A DNA stretch of 64,000 bases from NCBI GenBank assembly GCA_030248295.1, contig JASANH010000666.1, forward strand, positions 78,721-142,720. Reading direction: 5' to 3'. The notes beneath the pieces were generated by a model, which did not search any database, was not told where the DNA came from, and saw only the letters and a list, made by a program, of their open reading frames with translations. Shown one piece after another: positions 12,146-25,095 of the stretch; the first letter of the stretch is position 1; every line of letters starts with the position of its first letter. This DNA is from Mesodorylaimus sp. YZB2_4 (lineage: Eukaryota; Nematoda; Enoplea; Dorylaimida; Dorylaimidae). Position numbers and translations under genes: made by a program.

Positions 12146-14942
12146 TAGACTAACATAATCTTTTAACATCTGTTTCGTGTTCTGCAGAACTCAGGTACGA
12201 AGGCCGTATTCCAGAAGCGTTTTCCAGCGAGATATTTACAATGAGGCGATTGGTTTCCAGCCAGAGGCCGTATTTCAGTTAGCTCGCTGCAAAATAGAGA
12301 CACAAAAGAAAAATTCCAGCGAGGTGACTGTGTCTTATTCCACTGAGCTCGCTGTGAAAGTTAATTGACTGTAGAAGTGACTATAGAAACGCCTAACTTT
12401 TTTGCACCAATTCCAGTAACAAAAATAGGGTCGTAGTGATTCACCAATGACGGCTCGCAGATTCCTGCGACTTCTGCATGCATTTTGCTGTCACCAACAG
12501 TTCGTACATAGGTACTAACGCTGTGGACCACGGATTAAGTGATTTTAGGAGTGTTCAAAGCGGTTGTACAGAGATGTGTGCGAATGTCGGATGAAGAAAA
12601 TAAAATACAGGTCATGATTTCTTCAATCTTTCCTACCTTCTTACATTTATTCCATCCTACTCCCACACTTTATACATTCATTTTTCTCAGTTTTCACTTC
12701 TTCTTACACGAATTCCTCCCTTTTCGATGACGCTTTTAGGAGAGCTCAAAGTGTCAGAGGAAACTGCAAATGTTCCATCTCAAAAGTATATGCACCGGAG
12801 TTTCGCTAACTCCTTGAAACGTGCGCCCCTGAGGTAAAAAGGAATCTACGGAATGTTATGTCCGTGGAGCCAGATTAGAGAACTGAACCTTTGCTTATCA
12901 CATGTACAGTAAATGATCATCGAAAAGATAAAGCTCTTCTTCAGTCTGAAATGCAGAGGATACTGTATGTCTAACGACTGAACTGTTGATCACCTTGTAC
13001 TTGGACCACCCGACCCACCTTCCCGTTCGATATCAAAACTGGGCTGAACACCACCCTTTTTGATTTTCTGCCCTTGGCCAAGCAGAGAATCACGCGAAAC
13101 AAACAATACAGCGTAGAATATAAATGTACAACGAGCAGTCTTTCTCTTATTATTCAGACAGATTTGAACTCGTGCTAAAGATGTACTGGCTACATCGGTA
13201 ACATGTGCCCGTATAAACTGCAACTTGTTACCCCACTTTTCGCGCCCATCATCAGTTTGCTCCTTACTCTTTTGCGACCGCGGTTTCACCATTTTGAATT
13301 CGAGTCGACAACGCACCCAGTCAACGGGTCAATGCAAAAGCAGAATGCAAGAATGACACAATCCAAAGGCCGCCTACCAGGGGTCTCTCTCCACTTTACA
13401 CTCCCCAAGACCGCTTTCGTCTGGCTCTTTACGACTCTCACATCTTTATTCCGCGACACCTTGCGCGCATTCTCTCCATGGCGGCTCGCACAACACCAAT
13501 CGAACATCCGCAGTCTCATACATTCTGTACTGTGAGAAAAAGGCGCGAAAGCAATACGGTTTCTTCGTGAAAAATATTGCCCTTTCTTTTCAAAATTAAA
13601 CTACTCATGTTGGCCGGCTCAGGTTGCCTTTCGGCACTTCGGAAAGGTCTTTGAAAAGTACGAAATCTTTTGCTAATTATGATAAGATTAGCAAAAGCTG
13701 ACCTGAGCAAAAACTCTAGGTGCAGTGCATTTCATCTCACTAATCGATGATTTGCGCCAGAGCCCGTCACAACTTGATTTCCTGGCAACTTGATCTTGAA
13801 ATGGTGCCCCCGCAGTGCGCCAACGATAGGCACGTGTGGTAAGTGGCCAGAACTATTCTTGCTTCTCTGAAATTCCAATTTCCTTAGAAATCTAGTGCTT
13901 TGAAGAAGGTGCCAAGCTTGCCCGGTCATTTATCTAAAGGGGCGTCGTACCTGCAAGCGAGTCCTTTCAGTCAAAGGTTAGACACCAGCGAGCTTTTCTC
14001 TGCTGCGTCAGCCAGGAAGGCAGCAAGCATGCCTCTCCCTGCTGAAGACATTCACAAAGTCGAGGCATGGCGGCAAGAAGGGTTTGGCTTGTGTGATAAC
14101 TTTGCATTGAAGGAAGGGGAATCGAGGGAATCTAAGGAAAAACGTGCGTGCAAAGCTGGATGGGAGAATTGAACCTATGCTTATCACGTGGCATTGGTCG
14201 TTAGAAGTATGGCTCAAATCCCCTCTTTGTTTTGAAAGGCAAAGGGGTCTGCCTCTTGACTGGGCTGCTTTCCACTACTAGTTGGTTCTTTTTGCCCCTC
14301 CCATCTTGTCAGATCAAAAACATGCTGAACAACATCGTGGCCCGGTAGGAAATCGTGCGAAACAATCATCAAGAAACAGTATTTGATTATACAAAGACCC
14401 TTTCTTTTACTAACATGAAACTTTTATTGGAAACCTGAAAAATCGGCCCTCTCATTGACCACTTCATCTCTGAACCGCTATTGGGACAACTCACCGCAAA
14501 ACTACCATTGTTATAGTGTAAAAGCTCGCTGGATAACAGTAACAGGCGAGCGAAAGCATCAGAAGATTTTTCCCAGTCACCTTCGACAGTTGACTAGACT
14601 TTTCTAGCGACAAAATTTTATGAAATGGCTTTTTATATACTTTCTGCTCAGTGACTGTGTTATCAGACTCGGTGTCTGGAGCAAGACGGGCTTTAGGGTG
14701 TGCTCGAGCGTCAATATTCTTTTCGACCACTGCTGAAAAAAGGAGTCTGCCCAGTGACTGTGTTAACGGACACAGTGACTGAAACTTTGTAACTGGAAGT
14801 GTTTCTGTACAAGCAAACGCATCCACCTCGCTGGAGTCCAAACGCCTCATTGTAAAATCTCGCTGGAAAACGCTTCTGGAATACGGTCTTCGAACCCGAG
14901 TTCTGCGCGACATGAAGAAGATGTTAAAAGATTATGCTAGTC
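12146..14942. mobile_element. 2.8-kb element bounded by ~150-bp imperfect inverted repeats
   Basis: The left end (12146-12300) and right end (14790-14942) are inverted copies. Both contain CATAATCTTTTAACATC, then GTATTCCAGAAGCGTTTTCC and (C/T)AGCGAGAT.TTTACAATGAGGCG. Inner parts share CCAGCGAGGTG and a GTGACTGTGT word. No transposase domain is visible inside. Two weakly similar internal stretches (about 12890-13150 and 14165-14375) look like an old internal duplication. It fits a fold-back or non-autonomous DNA element. Target duplications were not found. Confidence 0.5.
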
Positions 14943-14997
14943 TTCTTAATCATCAAAATTTAGCAACACGCCGTTCGTTTTAAAAACCAATCAGGAG

Positions 14998-15161
14998 CGG
15001 GAAAGGAGGCACGGCTAACTGAAACCGAGATTCACTAAATTTGAATTTCCCGCCAAAAAATGGGTGGGCGGGATACTTTAGATACTCTGGTTCGCTAACC
15101 ATACTTTACCCTGTGCGCGATGGTTGTCTGCTAGAAGGCGGGAAAGGACGCACGGCTAACT
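14998..15161. repeat. Two 24-bp direct copies of GCGGGAAAGGA(G/C)GCACGGC
   Basis: The words at 14998-15021 and 15138-15161 differ at one base and are 140 bp apart, each followed by TAACT. They may be remnants of a duplicated promoter or transposon end. No gene is seen here. Confidence 0.5.
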
Positions 15162-15381
15162 TAGTTAAGATGACGTCACCAACGCTTAAGGATAGTCTCA
15201 AAAATGGCCCCTTAGGGGTTCTAAGTATACTACTTAAATTATGACTATATTTCATATAAGCTAAATTTACAAATTTAACAATATATATATATTTGCAATC
15301 GATGTCGGCAAAGGGGACACGACAGAGAGACCGCCCCTTCAATCCACCGACAAAGGCACGCCGCATGGATCGAGTGGCGGC

Positions 15382-18300
15382 CAGTGTTGCCATGCTGAAA
15401 ATGATTCCCGCAGCTCACAACCCTAAAAATGGCCAAAAACGGCCATTAAAATTTTTGAAGCCGTTACATAAACTGCCATCATAAGAAACGATCAAGTTCG
15501 CAACTCAGCGAGTTTCCAGAACAAGCAGCATTATCCGAATAACAACATCTTTACTCCAACAAATCGTGTCATGACCAGAACAGATCTATCTGTCTTCCAA
15601 AACGTCTAAAGCCGCGTACACATCATTAAATTCAAGCTTGTTATCACCATCCAGACAGAAATAGAGCTAATTTCAGTAATCAGCACCAGAAATAGAGTAA
15701 ATTTCTGACGTGAACCATTTGAGCATTTTCTTTGGTGCAGTATAACTAGCGGGCGTTACACGAATAAACTTCAAACCGTAACGAACTTGCAAGACCGAAT
15801 CAACAGTATCACTTATAAGCCTATTCCTCGGATTAATTTTGACTGAAGCCATTAAAGAAAACACCCTTTCAAATGCAGCATTGGAAAATGGAAGTGATAA
15901 TAACCGCAAAGCAAACACAGAGATATTACCAAAACGTCCATTCCCTCCAGCGTCCTTGTTGCCATGCACCTCCGACCAAAACGAAACAGCGTCTGAATTC
16001 CCAACATCGTAATCCTCGTAGACCATTGCCAAAGATCGATATTCGTCTAAGGCTGACTGGATATCGGGCGACAAACAGTGGAAACGTTGAAGCAACGGCA
16101 CGATCATTCTTTCTCCTCGTCCACTGATCACATTCGCTGGACTCAAATATTCCAGTAAGCGAAGCGTGTTCATGCTAGCTGGCAAGCGTGTACGAACCTG
16201 AACAAAGAAACAATTCTCAGATCAATGATTTCTCAGAGAAAACGCAAGTTTACCTGACGTGCAGCTTCTACCAAACATAGTTTGCACCGCTCTTTGATCA
16301 CTTCCCGATCCGCAGCGTTTCCGACCGTGTTGATAGCGTCCAAAAATTCAATACCGAAATCGACCATGCCCAAGTGGCTAAAAAGTAAAGCAGTCGAGTA
16401 TACTTATACTGTGGAGATGATCATAAACGTCCTTACCACAAATGCCTTTCGAAATCAAATTCCATCATATCCATATTCGAAGATCGAAAATTGTCTAGTT
16501 GTCCAATGACCACAATCTTCCTCAATAAGCTAAAATGAAATGATTTCAGTATTTATGTAGGCACAGGAGGTGGAAGAATTAAAGCAAGAAAACTCACTTG
16601 TAATAAAAAAGATCGATTTCATGGACCAGTTTCAAAACGTCCGCATTTTCCGATTGAAAAAGCACGTTTTTATCGATAAATGGTTTCAAGAAGAATCGAC
16701 AAAATTTTAGATACACCTTAAAAAAGGAAGATGCTGGAATGGAAATTCAATAAAAAGACTAGAAACGGAGGTACCTTGTTTGTCGGATCTGACAGCATGT
16801 CATACAGACGTCGTGCGGTGGATCGCTGCTCCCATACTCCAGATTCTCGCTCTACCGCAAAAAACGCAACTAATTCGTCCCACTGTTTCAACAAAGCGTC
16901 GACGCATAAGTATAAAGAAAGTCACCTGACGCCGTGTAATTTGAGGAGTTTTCGAGGCATCGATCCATTCATTTGATTGTATAACTGAAAAACACAAATT
17001 TGGAACACTTCATACTAGAGTAGAGGAGCATCATACCTGCTTATAGCGATCCTGACGGCTGCTGCTTCGACAAAAGTAGGCGTAAACCTCTCCGACAATA
17101 GATTCCAAATGCGCTGGAAGCTTTGCGAAAGCATACTCAGCCGCTTTATGCAACGAGTGGCAAGCGCATTTGATCAAGACGAGTTCCGGTTGCAGTTCTT
17201 GTAAACGAGCGATAACACCCGAATGTTGCCCAACCAACGTATTCGCTCCATCAGTGCCTAATCCGACCATATTCTTAACATCCAATTTGTCTTCCTCCAA
17301 GGCGATGAGAATAGCTGATGTAATCTGTTCCGCCATCTTTCCATCCAAGCGAATCATTCTGAGATAATGCATAAATAAAGTAATAAATGTCCTGACACCT
17401 GTAAATGTCATAAATTCCTTTACCTGTAAAACGTTGTCACAACCTGGTGTCGTTCGAAAGAGTAATAACAGATGACCACGCAAAGCATAGGTAAAATGGA
17501 CACATCCGTCGATTCATCCATCAGTAAAGAAAACTTCCCATCGCCGAGATCATTAAGCAATATTTTCCGAAACCCAGGGCCAAGGACTCGCGTTATCAGC
17601 TTCGTACATTTGGTTCTGCCAAGCTGAAAAGAAATAGAAAAACTCTTGAGTTTGAAGCTGCCATTTTTTATCGTATTACTCCAGGCCTACATCAAAATTT
17701 CCTATGCAATTCATGGCTATACTGTGGCATAAAAATAAGCTTACCTTCAAACTCTTTGCAGTTCCATCCTTCCTCACGACCGATTTGATAAGATCAATAA
17801 AATTATCTACTTGACGAAAGGCGATGCCCGAGTCGGCGATAAATGCGGCGATTTTCATTTCAGCGATCTTCTGTTCATCCAAAATCGGTGGCTTGGCAAA
17901 AGATATGATCGACGTTGCAACGAATTCCTTAGCAGCTTTCACTGATTTCAGATGCTTCTCCGTGGTTGCATGAGCCTTCAGATCGTATAATTTGGCATTC
18001 ATTTCGCAACTGCAATATTTGCATCTTGCCTTTTTTGAATCAGTAGCTGGTCCCAACCACTCTGTAACAGAGAAGCCCAGTTCTAAACTATGAAAATGAA
18101 CATCAATAATTGTGGTCTAAACTGATTACCTTTCAGCTCGGGAAAAGTTTCCCAGACTTTCTGATAATGACGAATTCTTCACGCTTCTTTTTTGGATTGC
18201 CGCCGCCGCCTCGTTTTTGTCTTTTCGTTCCTGCTGAAGAAACTGTAGCAGATCGACGTTCATCTTCGGTATTATAATCAGTGCCATCACTGCTTTCGGA

Positions 18301-18726
18301 GTCAACCACAACTGAGATCATTTCTTCACCCTCCGCTATCACGACTAAACGAATCGACTATCGAGTGTCACTCACTCACATAGTGATAGACAATCAGATC
18401 AGGTGGTAGGTACCTCCCTCCGCCCATGGATATACTGAACCCCATGGATATGTATACTGTTCAGTATCAGTGCCGTGCGCTTTTTTGGACATTATTACAG
18501 TAAGATTGCACGCGAACACGGAGTGTTTTGTAGTAAGCGGCAGTGAACCAGAGAATCAACGTTAAAAGCGCTAAATTTCGAACAAAAACCTTAAACCGGC
18601 CACATCCACGATGAAAAGGTGAAAATGGCCACAAAACCCGCCACAACAGTCGCCCGGCCACAGAACCCGCAGCAGGACACAATTCCGGCCAAAAGTGGCC
18701 GGAAAAGGCCACGTCTGGCAACGCTG
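15382..18726 (-). mobile_element. hAT transposon, near-complete
   Basis: The left terminus reads CAGTGTTGCCATGCTG (from 15382). The right terminus, read inward on the other strand from 18726, is CAGCGTTGCCAGACGTGG. This gives inverted ends of the common hAT form CAGYGTTGCCA. GGCC words (AAAACGGCC, TGGCCGGAA) cluster just inside both ends. The interior carries one minus-strand, multi-exon hAT transposase. Flanking 8-bp sequences (GTGGCGGC left, CTTCACAC right) do not match, so the target duplication is not visible. On the right the element abuts an open frame that it appears to interrupt. Confidence 0.65.
15673..18321 (-). CDS. hAT transposase with BED zinc finger, ten exons
   Basis: Exons inferred from GT-AG signals: 18321-18130, 18082-17745, 17623-17424, 17358-17037, 16984-16926, 16883-16775, 16716-16598, 16529-16437, 16377-16254 and 16197-15673. 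Introns are 41-129 bp. Exon 2 holds a BED-type zinc finger (CKYCSCEM...H..T..H). The RNase H-like core keeps all three acidic positions: FSLLMDESTD (exon 3), VGLGTDGANT (exon 4) and AFERVFS in the C-terminal dimerisation domain (exon 10). hAT transposases cut and paste DNA through these residues. The one defect seen is in exon 1, where the ATG frame (acidic, then lysine-rich) must shift once near 18160 to reach WETFPELK and join exon 2. An alternative is an unrecognised first exon. Confidence 0.75.
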
Positions 18727-18729
18727 CTT

Positions 18730-18927
18730 CACACGAATCAGCGATTCATGCAGTTGAAAAAATGTGTTTCGGCGACTCCGAAGTAGATTCACAAATGAGC
18801 CGACCTCTTTAATGTAGGTCGCTCTGGCCTCAGGAGTGCGGAATTCATTCACAATGGACGGCTTCTTAGATAAATGGGCCTGGACCTCCTTTCGAACAGG
18901 CCTCAACGAACGAAGAACGGTAGTCAT
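18730..18927 (-). pseudogene. Unidentified open frame interrupted by the hAT element
   Basis: The frame starts at an ATG at 18927 (MTTVLRSLRPVRKEV) and runs 66 codons into the hAT terminus. It is basic and helical and not recognised; it could be a gag-like N-terminus. On the far side of the hAT element, about 15290-15381, a minus-strand frame with RSMRRAFVGGLKGRSL could be its continuation, but without a target duplication this stays a guess. Confidence 0.3.
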
Positions 18928-19740
18928 TATGCACGTTCTGCTACCATGTCTTATCCAACGTGCACCTTTCCACTATCCTTGCTGTTACTACTACTGACCC
19001 ATAATATACACGAACACACAGTTAAATAGGGGGCGGCGCTGATCCGCCTCTGGTCGCTATAAACTAGAAAATTCTCGCGCGGGCTACATGCGCGACAACT
19101 GGTCCCGCCCAGTGACCCTGCATGGGTCCGAATCGGAGAGGATGTTCGAGTCGCTCCCACGATAGTGGACGCATGGTCCGAAGTAACTAAGACTCATTAG
19201 TCAAGACAGTCATGCAAGGACCCTGCAGGCAGGAGCAGACATACAACGTAAAGCAGCGGCCAGAGCCACGAAGTACTCCAGCGCCACTTTGTTGGCAGTG
19301 GAGAGGCACAGGAAGAACTTCTTGGATCGGTGCAGGTGGGGTTGGTCGACTTCGAGAGAATGGCTCCAGTCTGATATGTGTGAGCACAAGGACCATATGG
19401 GTTCTCGACTAAGGGAGTAGCCGCAGGCGTCGGCTATCAAAGGGGTTCTGACGGACATGAGCCACAAATGCCCCCTCAAGAACATACAGTATCACTCTCT
19501 TCTTTCAGATTTTTATGCAACACATCAACGAGTCTGTAGGTAACAGATTATACTATTTGAAGCGCAAGGCTCAAAGCTCAAAATTTGGACTTATCAAGAT
19601 CAACAGCAAGATATGACAAATATGACAAGTAATCTTACCAAAACTTAATATGACAAGGAAAACCACGTAACAGCTTAAAGTTAAAACAGCCAACAAGTGG
19701 ATGTCTTCCTATATCTATGCGACCCTCTACGACCCCCTCT
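18928..19740. other. No gene recognised
   Basis: GC-rich stretch without a convincing gene. Minus-strand frames between 19190 and 19490 are open but show no domain. Confidence 0.35.
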
Positions 19741-19742
19741 GA

Positions 19743-22370
19743 TTAATACTTGTTATAACTTTGGTAACCCTCCCTAACCTCATTCAAAACGTGCAACAGG
19801 AAGCATTCAGCGGTGTCTTCAGACTCAAACCAATGCTCGCTCACTTTAACTGACTCCGAGCACACATGGGCCTTGAAATCGCCTATATCTTCTTTCAAAA
19901 GTGATCGTCGAATCCAAAGGCACAGTTCTGCAACCAGTGAATAACTGAACAAACTTGGAGACAGACTGCTTCGAACTCGGATCTGAAAGAGTAACATAAA
20001 GCTGACACGCAACTGAATTTCAGCGCACGAGTGAGCGCGGCAGCACGTACAGTACGTGATGCATTTTATCTGCATGACAAATCCTAGAGCCCCTTTCGAG
20101 AGGGAGCCAAGGTCCCAGGTCCCAGACACCCCCAAATCCTCACCGTCGTCTGGTTGTTCAGTAACTTAAAAACACTCTGTATCAGTGCTTCTTGATAGTA
20201 TTCGTAACCTTGATCGGCCTCAGTAGTAACGAATTTCGAGACTTGTTCTTTCGTCATCGAGCATTCGTTGATTTTAGGAAAATAGGCACCCGACGATACG
20301 TCAGCAATGACGACTCCTCCCGCGCGCCCGCACAATTTCAGAAAAGCTTGGTACTTGCAAATACTTTTGAGCCCGTCGACTAAAATGTCAAGAGGCAAGG
20401 TCTCCACATTGTGTGCAGAGTGGGAATGCTAATGCTCACCCAGTTAAGCAAGTTGAGACGATCTTTTGATCAGGGCATAGTAACGTTACTGAGCGATTTG
20501 GCTCACGACGCCATCGCGGTCCGATTTTTGAATTTTGTAAAACCCGCGTCGACTTTCCGTTGTGTAATAAAGCCGGGTAGGAGCTATAGTGTGATAGCAG
20601 AAATCCTACCGTTGGCTCAGGCTCGTTAACTAGCACACCGCCACTTCGGCACTATCGCTTTTACTTTTTCTCAACAAAGCAGAGAAGGACCGACCGTACA
20701 GTGCAACTCCCAACTTTCCACTGCCATCAGCATCGAATAGACACATAATGAAATGGTAATGGAAGGTCAAGAGGTCGGTGGGTGCTCGCATGGGAATGTC
20801 CAATACCTTGAGTTTGAGGAGCGAAGCGGCAGCTGCTATCGGGTGGAAAGTCAAGCAAGTTAATCTGGTGGTAAAATACTGCGTGGCCTAAACTAGTGTT
20901 TGTCGGGCGGTCGTCGGCGTGGGAAATAAGCGTGGAAATATAATTGTTTGTGTATGAGATGAGAAGAGGCGATGTCCGGTTTTCTTTGCTAATGTCATAC
21001 AGACGATACCTTGCCATTAGTTCTTTACATTACAGTCGCTGCCACCCAAGTGTAGCCAGTTTGCACTCCGCTGTCTTTAATAATAGCGACCAGTTCGTGA
21101 TTCTATGAGTCCGTCAATTCGCCTTCGCCACTGACTAAAACCTAAAAAATTGGGTGCGCCTAGAAATGTATTCTCTTAATTAACACGTAAATCAAAGTTA
21201 TTCCTTTATCTCGTTGCACTAACAAACTCACCTTTCGCAGCAGCTGCTGCATCTCGTGAGACAGTTTATCTTCCATTGCAGCCTGTAGACGATCTGGTTT
21301 GATCCCGCTTATTGCGGCTTTCATAATCTCCGCTAAGCCAGCCATAATGTACTGACCATGGCGAACAATAGGACCCATAAATTGCCCGCATCGGAAATAT
21401 TCCCGCTCCATTAGCAGATCTGTGGCAGCTGTGACAACAAGGCGGTCATCTTGCCCTGAACAAAATCGCCCTGTTAGCGATAGCACTTTCACCATATAAA
21501 ATTTATTATTGTTATTATTACCTTCGAACATAGGGTCCAAGATTTGCTCACGAATCGCTTTCAAATACGTGTTTGTATGCTTCTGTGATAGATAGCGCAT
21601 CGGCGACAATTGCAGCGGCTTCCGCAACCATGCGTCGAGCGAGCTGTTAAAAGAATTATATGTCAGCCACACCTACAACTCTGGCTCATTCCACTTGAAA
21701 CCTGAAGCGGCTTATAGATTATTCGCCCATCTCTGGCCACGAGATCGTTTGTTCTGGCGATGATAAACAACTATCGCGTGCCGGGCCCCACCATTGAACG
21801 AGCGACTATCGCGACGAAATGAGCGTTGGCGCTGGGTAGAGTGACGGTTTGAGTGACCCCATGGATTATGTCATGACTCAACAGTCGCCAATAATTATAT
21901 TGGCCGGAAAAAAATTTGACAACACCAATGAAGCGAGCGCGTTAATACATCAAGATCGAGCCTGCTTCATCACAGCCTACAAGAAAGTTGGTTAGCCTAT
22001 GTGTGCATTTTCTTGATGATGCACCTATCAATTTACCTTGGCCCCAATTTTCGTCATTGACGTTTTCGACGAGCGCTTTCCCATCAGACAGAATGGGGTA
22101 CCTGATCGGGCAATCCTGTCACGTTCGAAAACTAGACAAAGAAGAAAATTTCCCATGTTTCATCGGTCTAGAAAGAAACATGTTTCACTTTTAGATAATC
22201 AACTCGTAACATTACGAGCGACTCGACGCGATCCCAGTTTTTAGATTTGATAGATCGCGTGAGTCGTTTCACAGCGACCAGCTCCTCGCCATTGAATAAA
22301 ATATTTGCGCAGACTACGAAGGCATCGTGAGCACGGGCCTTGACATACTGATACGCCGCCTTGGCCAAAT
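19743..22370 (-). CDS. Unrecognised multi-exon gene (candidate exons)
   Basis: Several minus-strand segments have coding-like composition and plausible splice borders: about 22368-22193 (AKAAYQYVKARAHDAFVV...), about 21660-21530 and 21465-21235 (LLMEREYFRCGQFMGPIVRH), about 20860-20640 (helical), about 20407-20125 (DILVDGLKSICKYQAFLKLC) and about 19990-19743 ending in a stop. The predicted protein is almost all alpha-helical, like HEAT or other helical-repeat scaffolds, but I cannot name it. The AT-rich intron near 21480-21530 with GT..AG borders supports a spliced host gene. Exon limits are approximate and some frames may be wrong. Confidence 0.4.
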
Positions 22371-22544
22371 TAAAATTGTGTCAGAAAAGTGACACACGTG
22401 CGGGATAGAAATGGGATAATACAATTACGTCCTCAGTAATATATCGACATTTTTCAAGTTCGTTCGATCAAAAAAGCCACGTTCTCCTGAAATGTGGGAA
22501 GCACTCTATTTTGTTGAGGAAACAAAGTCTATCTAGCTATCTAA

Positions 22545-23120
22545 TATTTTGAGAAATCACTGATCATAAAATCTCCTCGCTGCCACCCGACGCCACGCCT
22601 TCAACACGTGACCATGCATACCCCCGTGCTTAGCCACATGCGCACTGACCTCGCCGAAAATCCCTCACTGTACTTTTCACAGCCCACACACGTGAAATAT
22701 ACGCACCCCACCCCTCGTCTATACTTTTTATACCCTATTCCCAAGGTAAGCGCTTACGATGAATTGCACAACGCACCGCAACGCGGCTGTCTGCAACAAA
22801 CACGCTCAGCTACGTACACCGCGTGTCGCCACGATACCCCATTCCTCTGACTTTTTACCTCGAACCATCGAGAAAAAACCCAAAAATACTTTTATCTTCT
22901 CCAGCGTGAAATTCTTCGCACACTTCATCCATAAAATACCTATGTCGTCACTAAAAATTTCGAGAAATCACTGATCATAACATCACCTCGCTGCCACCCG
23001 CCGCCTTTCCTCCAACGCGTACGTATAGTTATACCCCCGCGTGCAATACTGCCGCCTTTTGCACCGACTTGCATAGGTCAACACACAATATTTTCCACAG
23101 GCCTCACACGCAAAACATAC
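22545..23120. repeat. Diverged direct duplication, ~414 bp apart
   Basis: GAGAAATCACTGATCATAA followed by ATC(T/A)CCTCGCTGCCACCCG occurs at about 22552 and again at 22966. In each copy a run of CACACGTGAAATA / CACACGCAAAACATA lies about 130 bp further on. This is a tandem duplication with no recognisable gene. Confidence 0.55.
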
Positions 23121-23700
23121 CATAATTAAATTCGACATGTATACACATGCAGAGTGACCACAGCCCAACGCGGTTTCTTACTTGTCTTCAGACCAGAGTG
23201 GCGTGGTCAGGGAGCAACTAACTTACGAGGGAGCCTATTTGAGTGTCCTCCTCAATTTCGGGTCAAAAACCAAAGAAAAACATCACAAATGACCATAGAA
23301 ACAGTTTGCCAAAATTTTAGCTGCCAATGGCCACGTGGTCAGCTGTGACCAGCGGTCAAAGTTGGCTGGTTTACGCGCTCGAATTCGAATTCCTATAGTA
23401 GCGGTGGGCGGAGCTACCATGGTACCTGAGCGTCATTCTTACTTCAAAACCTCCAGAAGGCGGAGACTAGAAGAAGTGTGCATCTGGAAAAGTGCGCTAG
23501 TCTTGATCCAGGCTTGAAACCAGGCTTGAAACTTTCCTTTCTTTCCATCCAAGATCAGAGAAATTTCGAGAAACAAGAGTTTTGGAGAAGTTTTTTGTTT
23601 TTCAATAAAAGTAATTTGCTTTGTTTATTGGGGGGGGGGGGGGGAAATTTTATAGAAGCATTGTCATGTTTAAAAGGGTAGCTAGAATTTTTACGAGGTA
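23121..23700. other. No gene recognised; poly-G run
   Basis: No supported gene. A 14-base G run sits at about 23630-23643. Confidence 0.4.
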
Positions 23701-23861
23701 AATGCGCATCATCTTATTTCTTTTTCAGATTTCGACGAGAAACTGATATCGATCGATATCGTTCGTAGGAAGTCTTCATTTTTTTGGTAAGTGTCCGTTC
23801 TGTCGATTTGTTTGTGAATAAGTGTCCAGGTTCGAGGAGATGCAAAAGTTTTTCCCAAAAA

Positions 23862-24879
23862 ATGACGTCCAAGGTAATTTAAAATCAAGTTTTGAAAAAG
23901 TGATAAAAAAGTTGAGATTTGCTGCTAAAAATGTGTCACCGATACTTACTTACAGTTGTTAAAAGATTCGATAGGAAATTCAGGATCGTCCTCCAAAACT
24001 GTGGCATTTTGACGAATTTCTAAATTTTTATGAAGAAACGAGTTTTTGATTGAATTCATGAAACTATATCGAATATCTGAAAAATGATGGGCGGAAATTA
24101 ATGTTGCCCTGCCAATTTCGACGATTTCCAGTGTAGCAACTGGTTTTTCATGTTATTCACGATCAGAAATGATGTTTGAAACTTTCTTGAAGCAAGTGTC
24201 TTGGGAACTTGTTTATTTCAAGTCATGATTGTGTTTCCGATGCCTCATGCTCCATGACGCTAATTATAGGAGGAAGCGACGCGCAAGTATGTGGAGCCGA
24301 GTCGACGCATCCGTAAGCCATCGCGTGCTGTTGAGGTCACGGACAGTATCGACGTGGCGGATTTGGACAGAAGAGACCAGGTAAGTTTGGGAAGTGCTCA
24401 GCCAGCATAGGGCCAATACTCTAGAGGTCAGGTCGGGGTCGAGGTCAAAGGGTTCAGGTCAGGTCAAGGTCGAGGTCAAAGGGTTCTGGTCAGGTCGAGG
24501 TCGAGGTCAAAGGGTTCAGGTCAGGTCGGGGTCGAGGTCAAAGGGTTCAGGTCAGGTCGGGGTCGAGGTCAAAGGGTTCAGGTCAGGTCGGGGTAATTAA
24601 AGTTGCCCTGCCAATTTCGACAATTTCCAGTGTAGCAACTGGTTTTTCATGTTATTCACGATCAGAAATGATGTTTGAAACTTTCTTGAAGCAAGTGTCT
24701 TGGGAACTTGTTTATTTCAAGTCATGATTGTGTTTCCGATGCCTCATGCTCTATGACGCTAATTATAGGAGGAAGCGACGCGCAGGTATGTGGAGCCGAG
24801 TCGACGCATCTGTAAGCCATCGCGTGCTGTTGAGGTCACAGACAGTATCGACGTGGCGGATTTGGACAGAAGAGACCAG
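23862..24879 (+). pseudogene. Partial paralogue of the G-patch gene with a duplicated exon
   Basis: A short first exon (ATG at 23862, MTSK, donor at 23874) splices in phase 0 to a 111-nt exon at 24270-24380 (EEATRKYVEPSRRIRK... ending DVADLDRRDQ). A second, nearly identical 111-nt exon lies at 24769-24879. Exon 2 of the intact G-patch gene (29102-29212) is also 111 nt, phase 0, and ends INVGDLDSRDR, so these exons are homologous. No G-patch exon follows here: downstream are minisatellites and unrelated DNA. It is best read as a truncated copy with a 499-bp tandem exon duplication, though usable transcripts cannot be excluded. Confidence 0.5.
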
Positions 24880-25095
24880 GTAAGTTTGGGAAGTGCTCAG
24901 CCAGCATAGGGCCAATACTCTAGAGGTCAGGTCGGGGTCGAGGTCAAAGGGTTCAGGTCAGGTCGGGGTCGAGGTTAAAGGGTTCAGGTCAGGTCGGGGT
25001 CGAGGTCAAAGGGTTCAGGTCAGGTCGGGGTCGAGGTCAAAGGGTTCAGGTCTGGTCGGGGTCGAGGTCAAAGGGTTAAGGTCAGGTCGGGGTCG
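24095..25095. repeat. 499-bp tandem segmental duplication
   Basis: The segments starting near 24095 and 24594 are almost identical (GTTGCCCTGCCAATTTCGAC onward). They include the 111-nt exon, its acceptor (AATTATAG) and donor (CCAG|GTAAGT), and the start of the AGGTCA minisatellite. The few differences point to a recent duplication. Confidence 0.85.

Noticed and set aside
15374..18734. 8-bp target duplication of the hAT element
   Set aside because: Flanks GTGGCGGC and CTTCACAC do not match, so no duplication is claimed.
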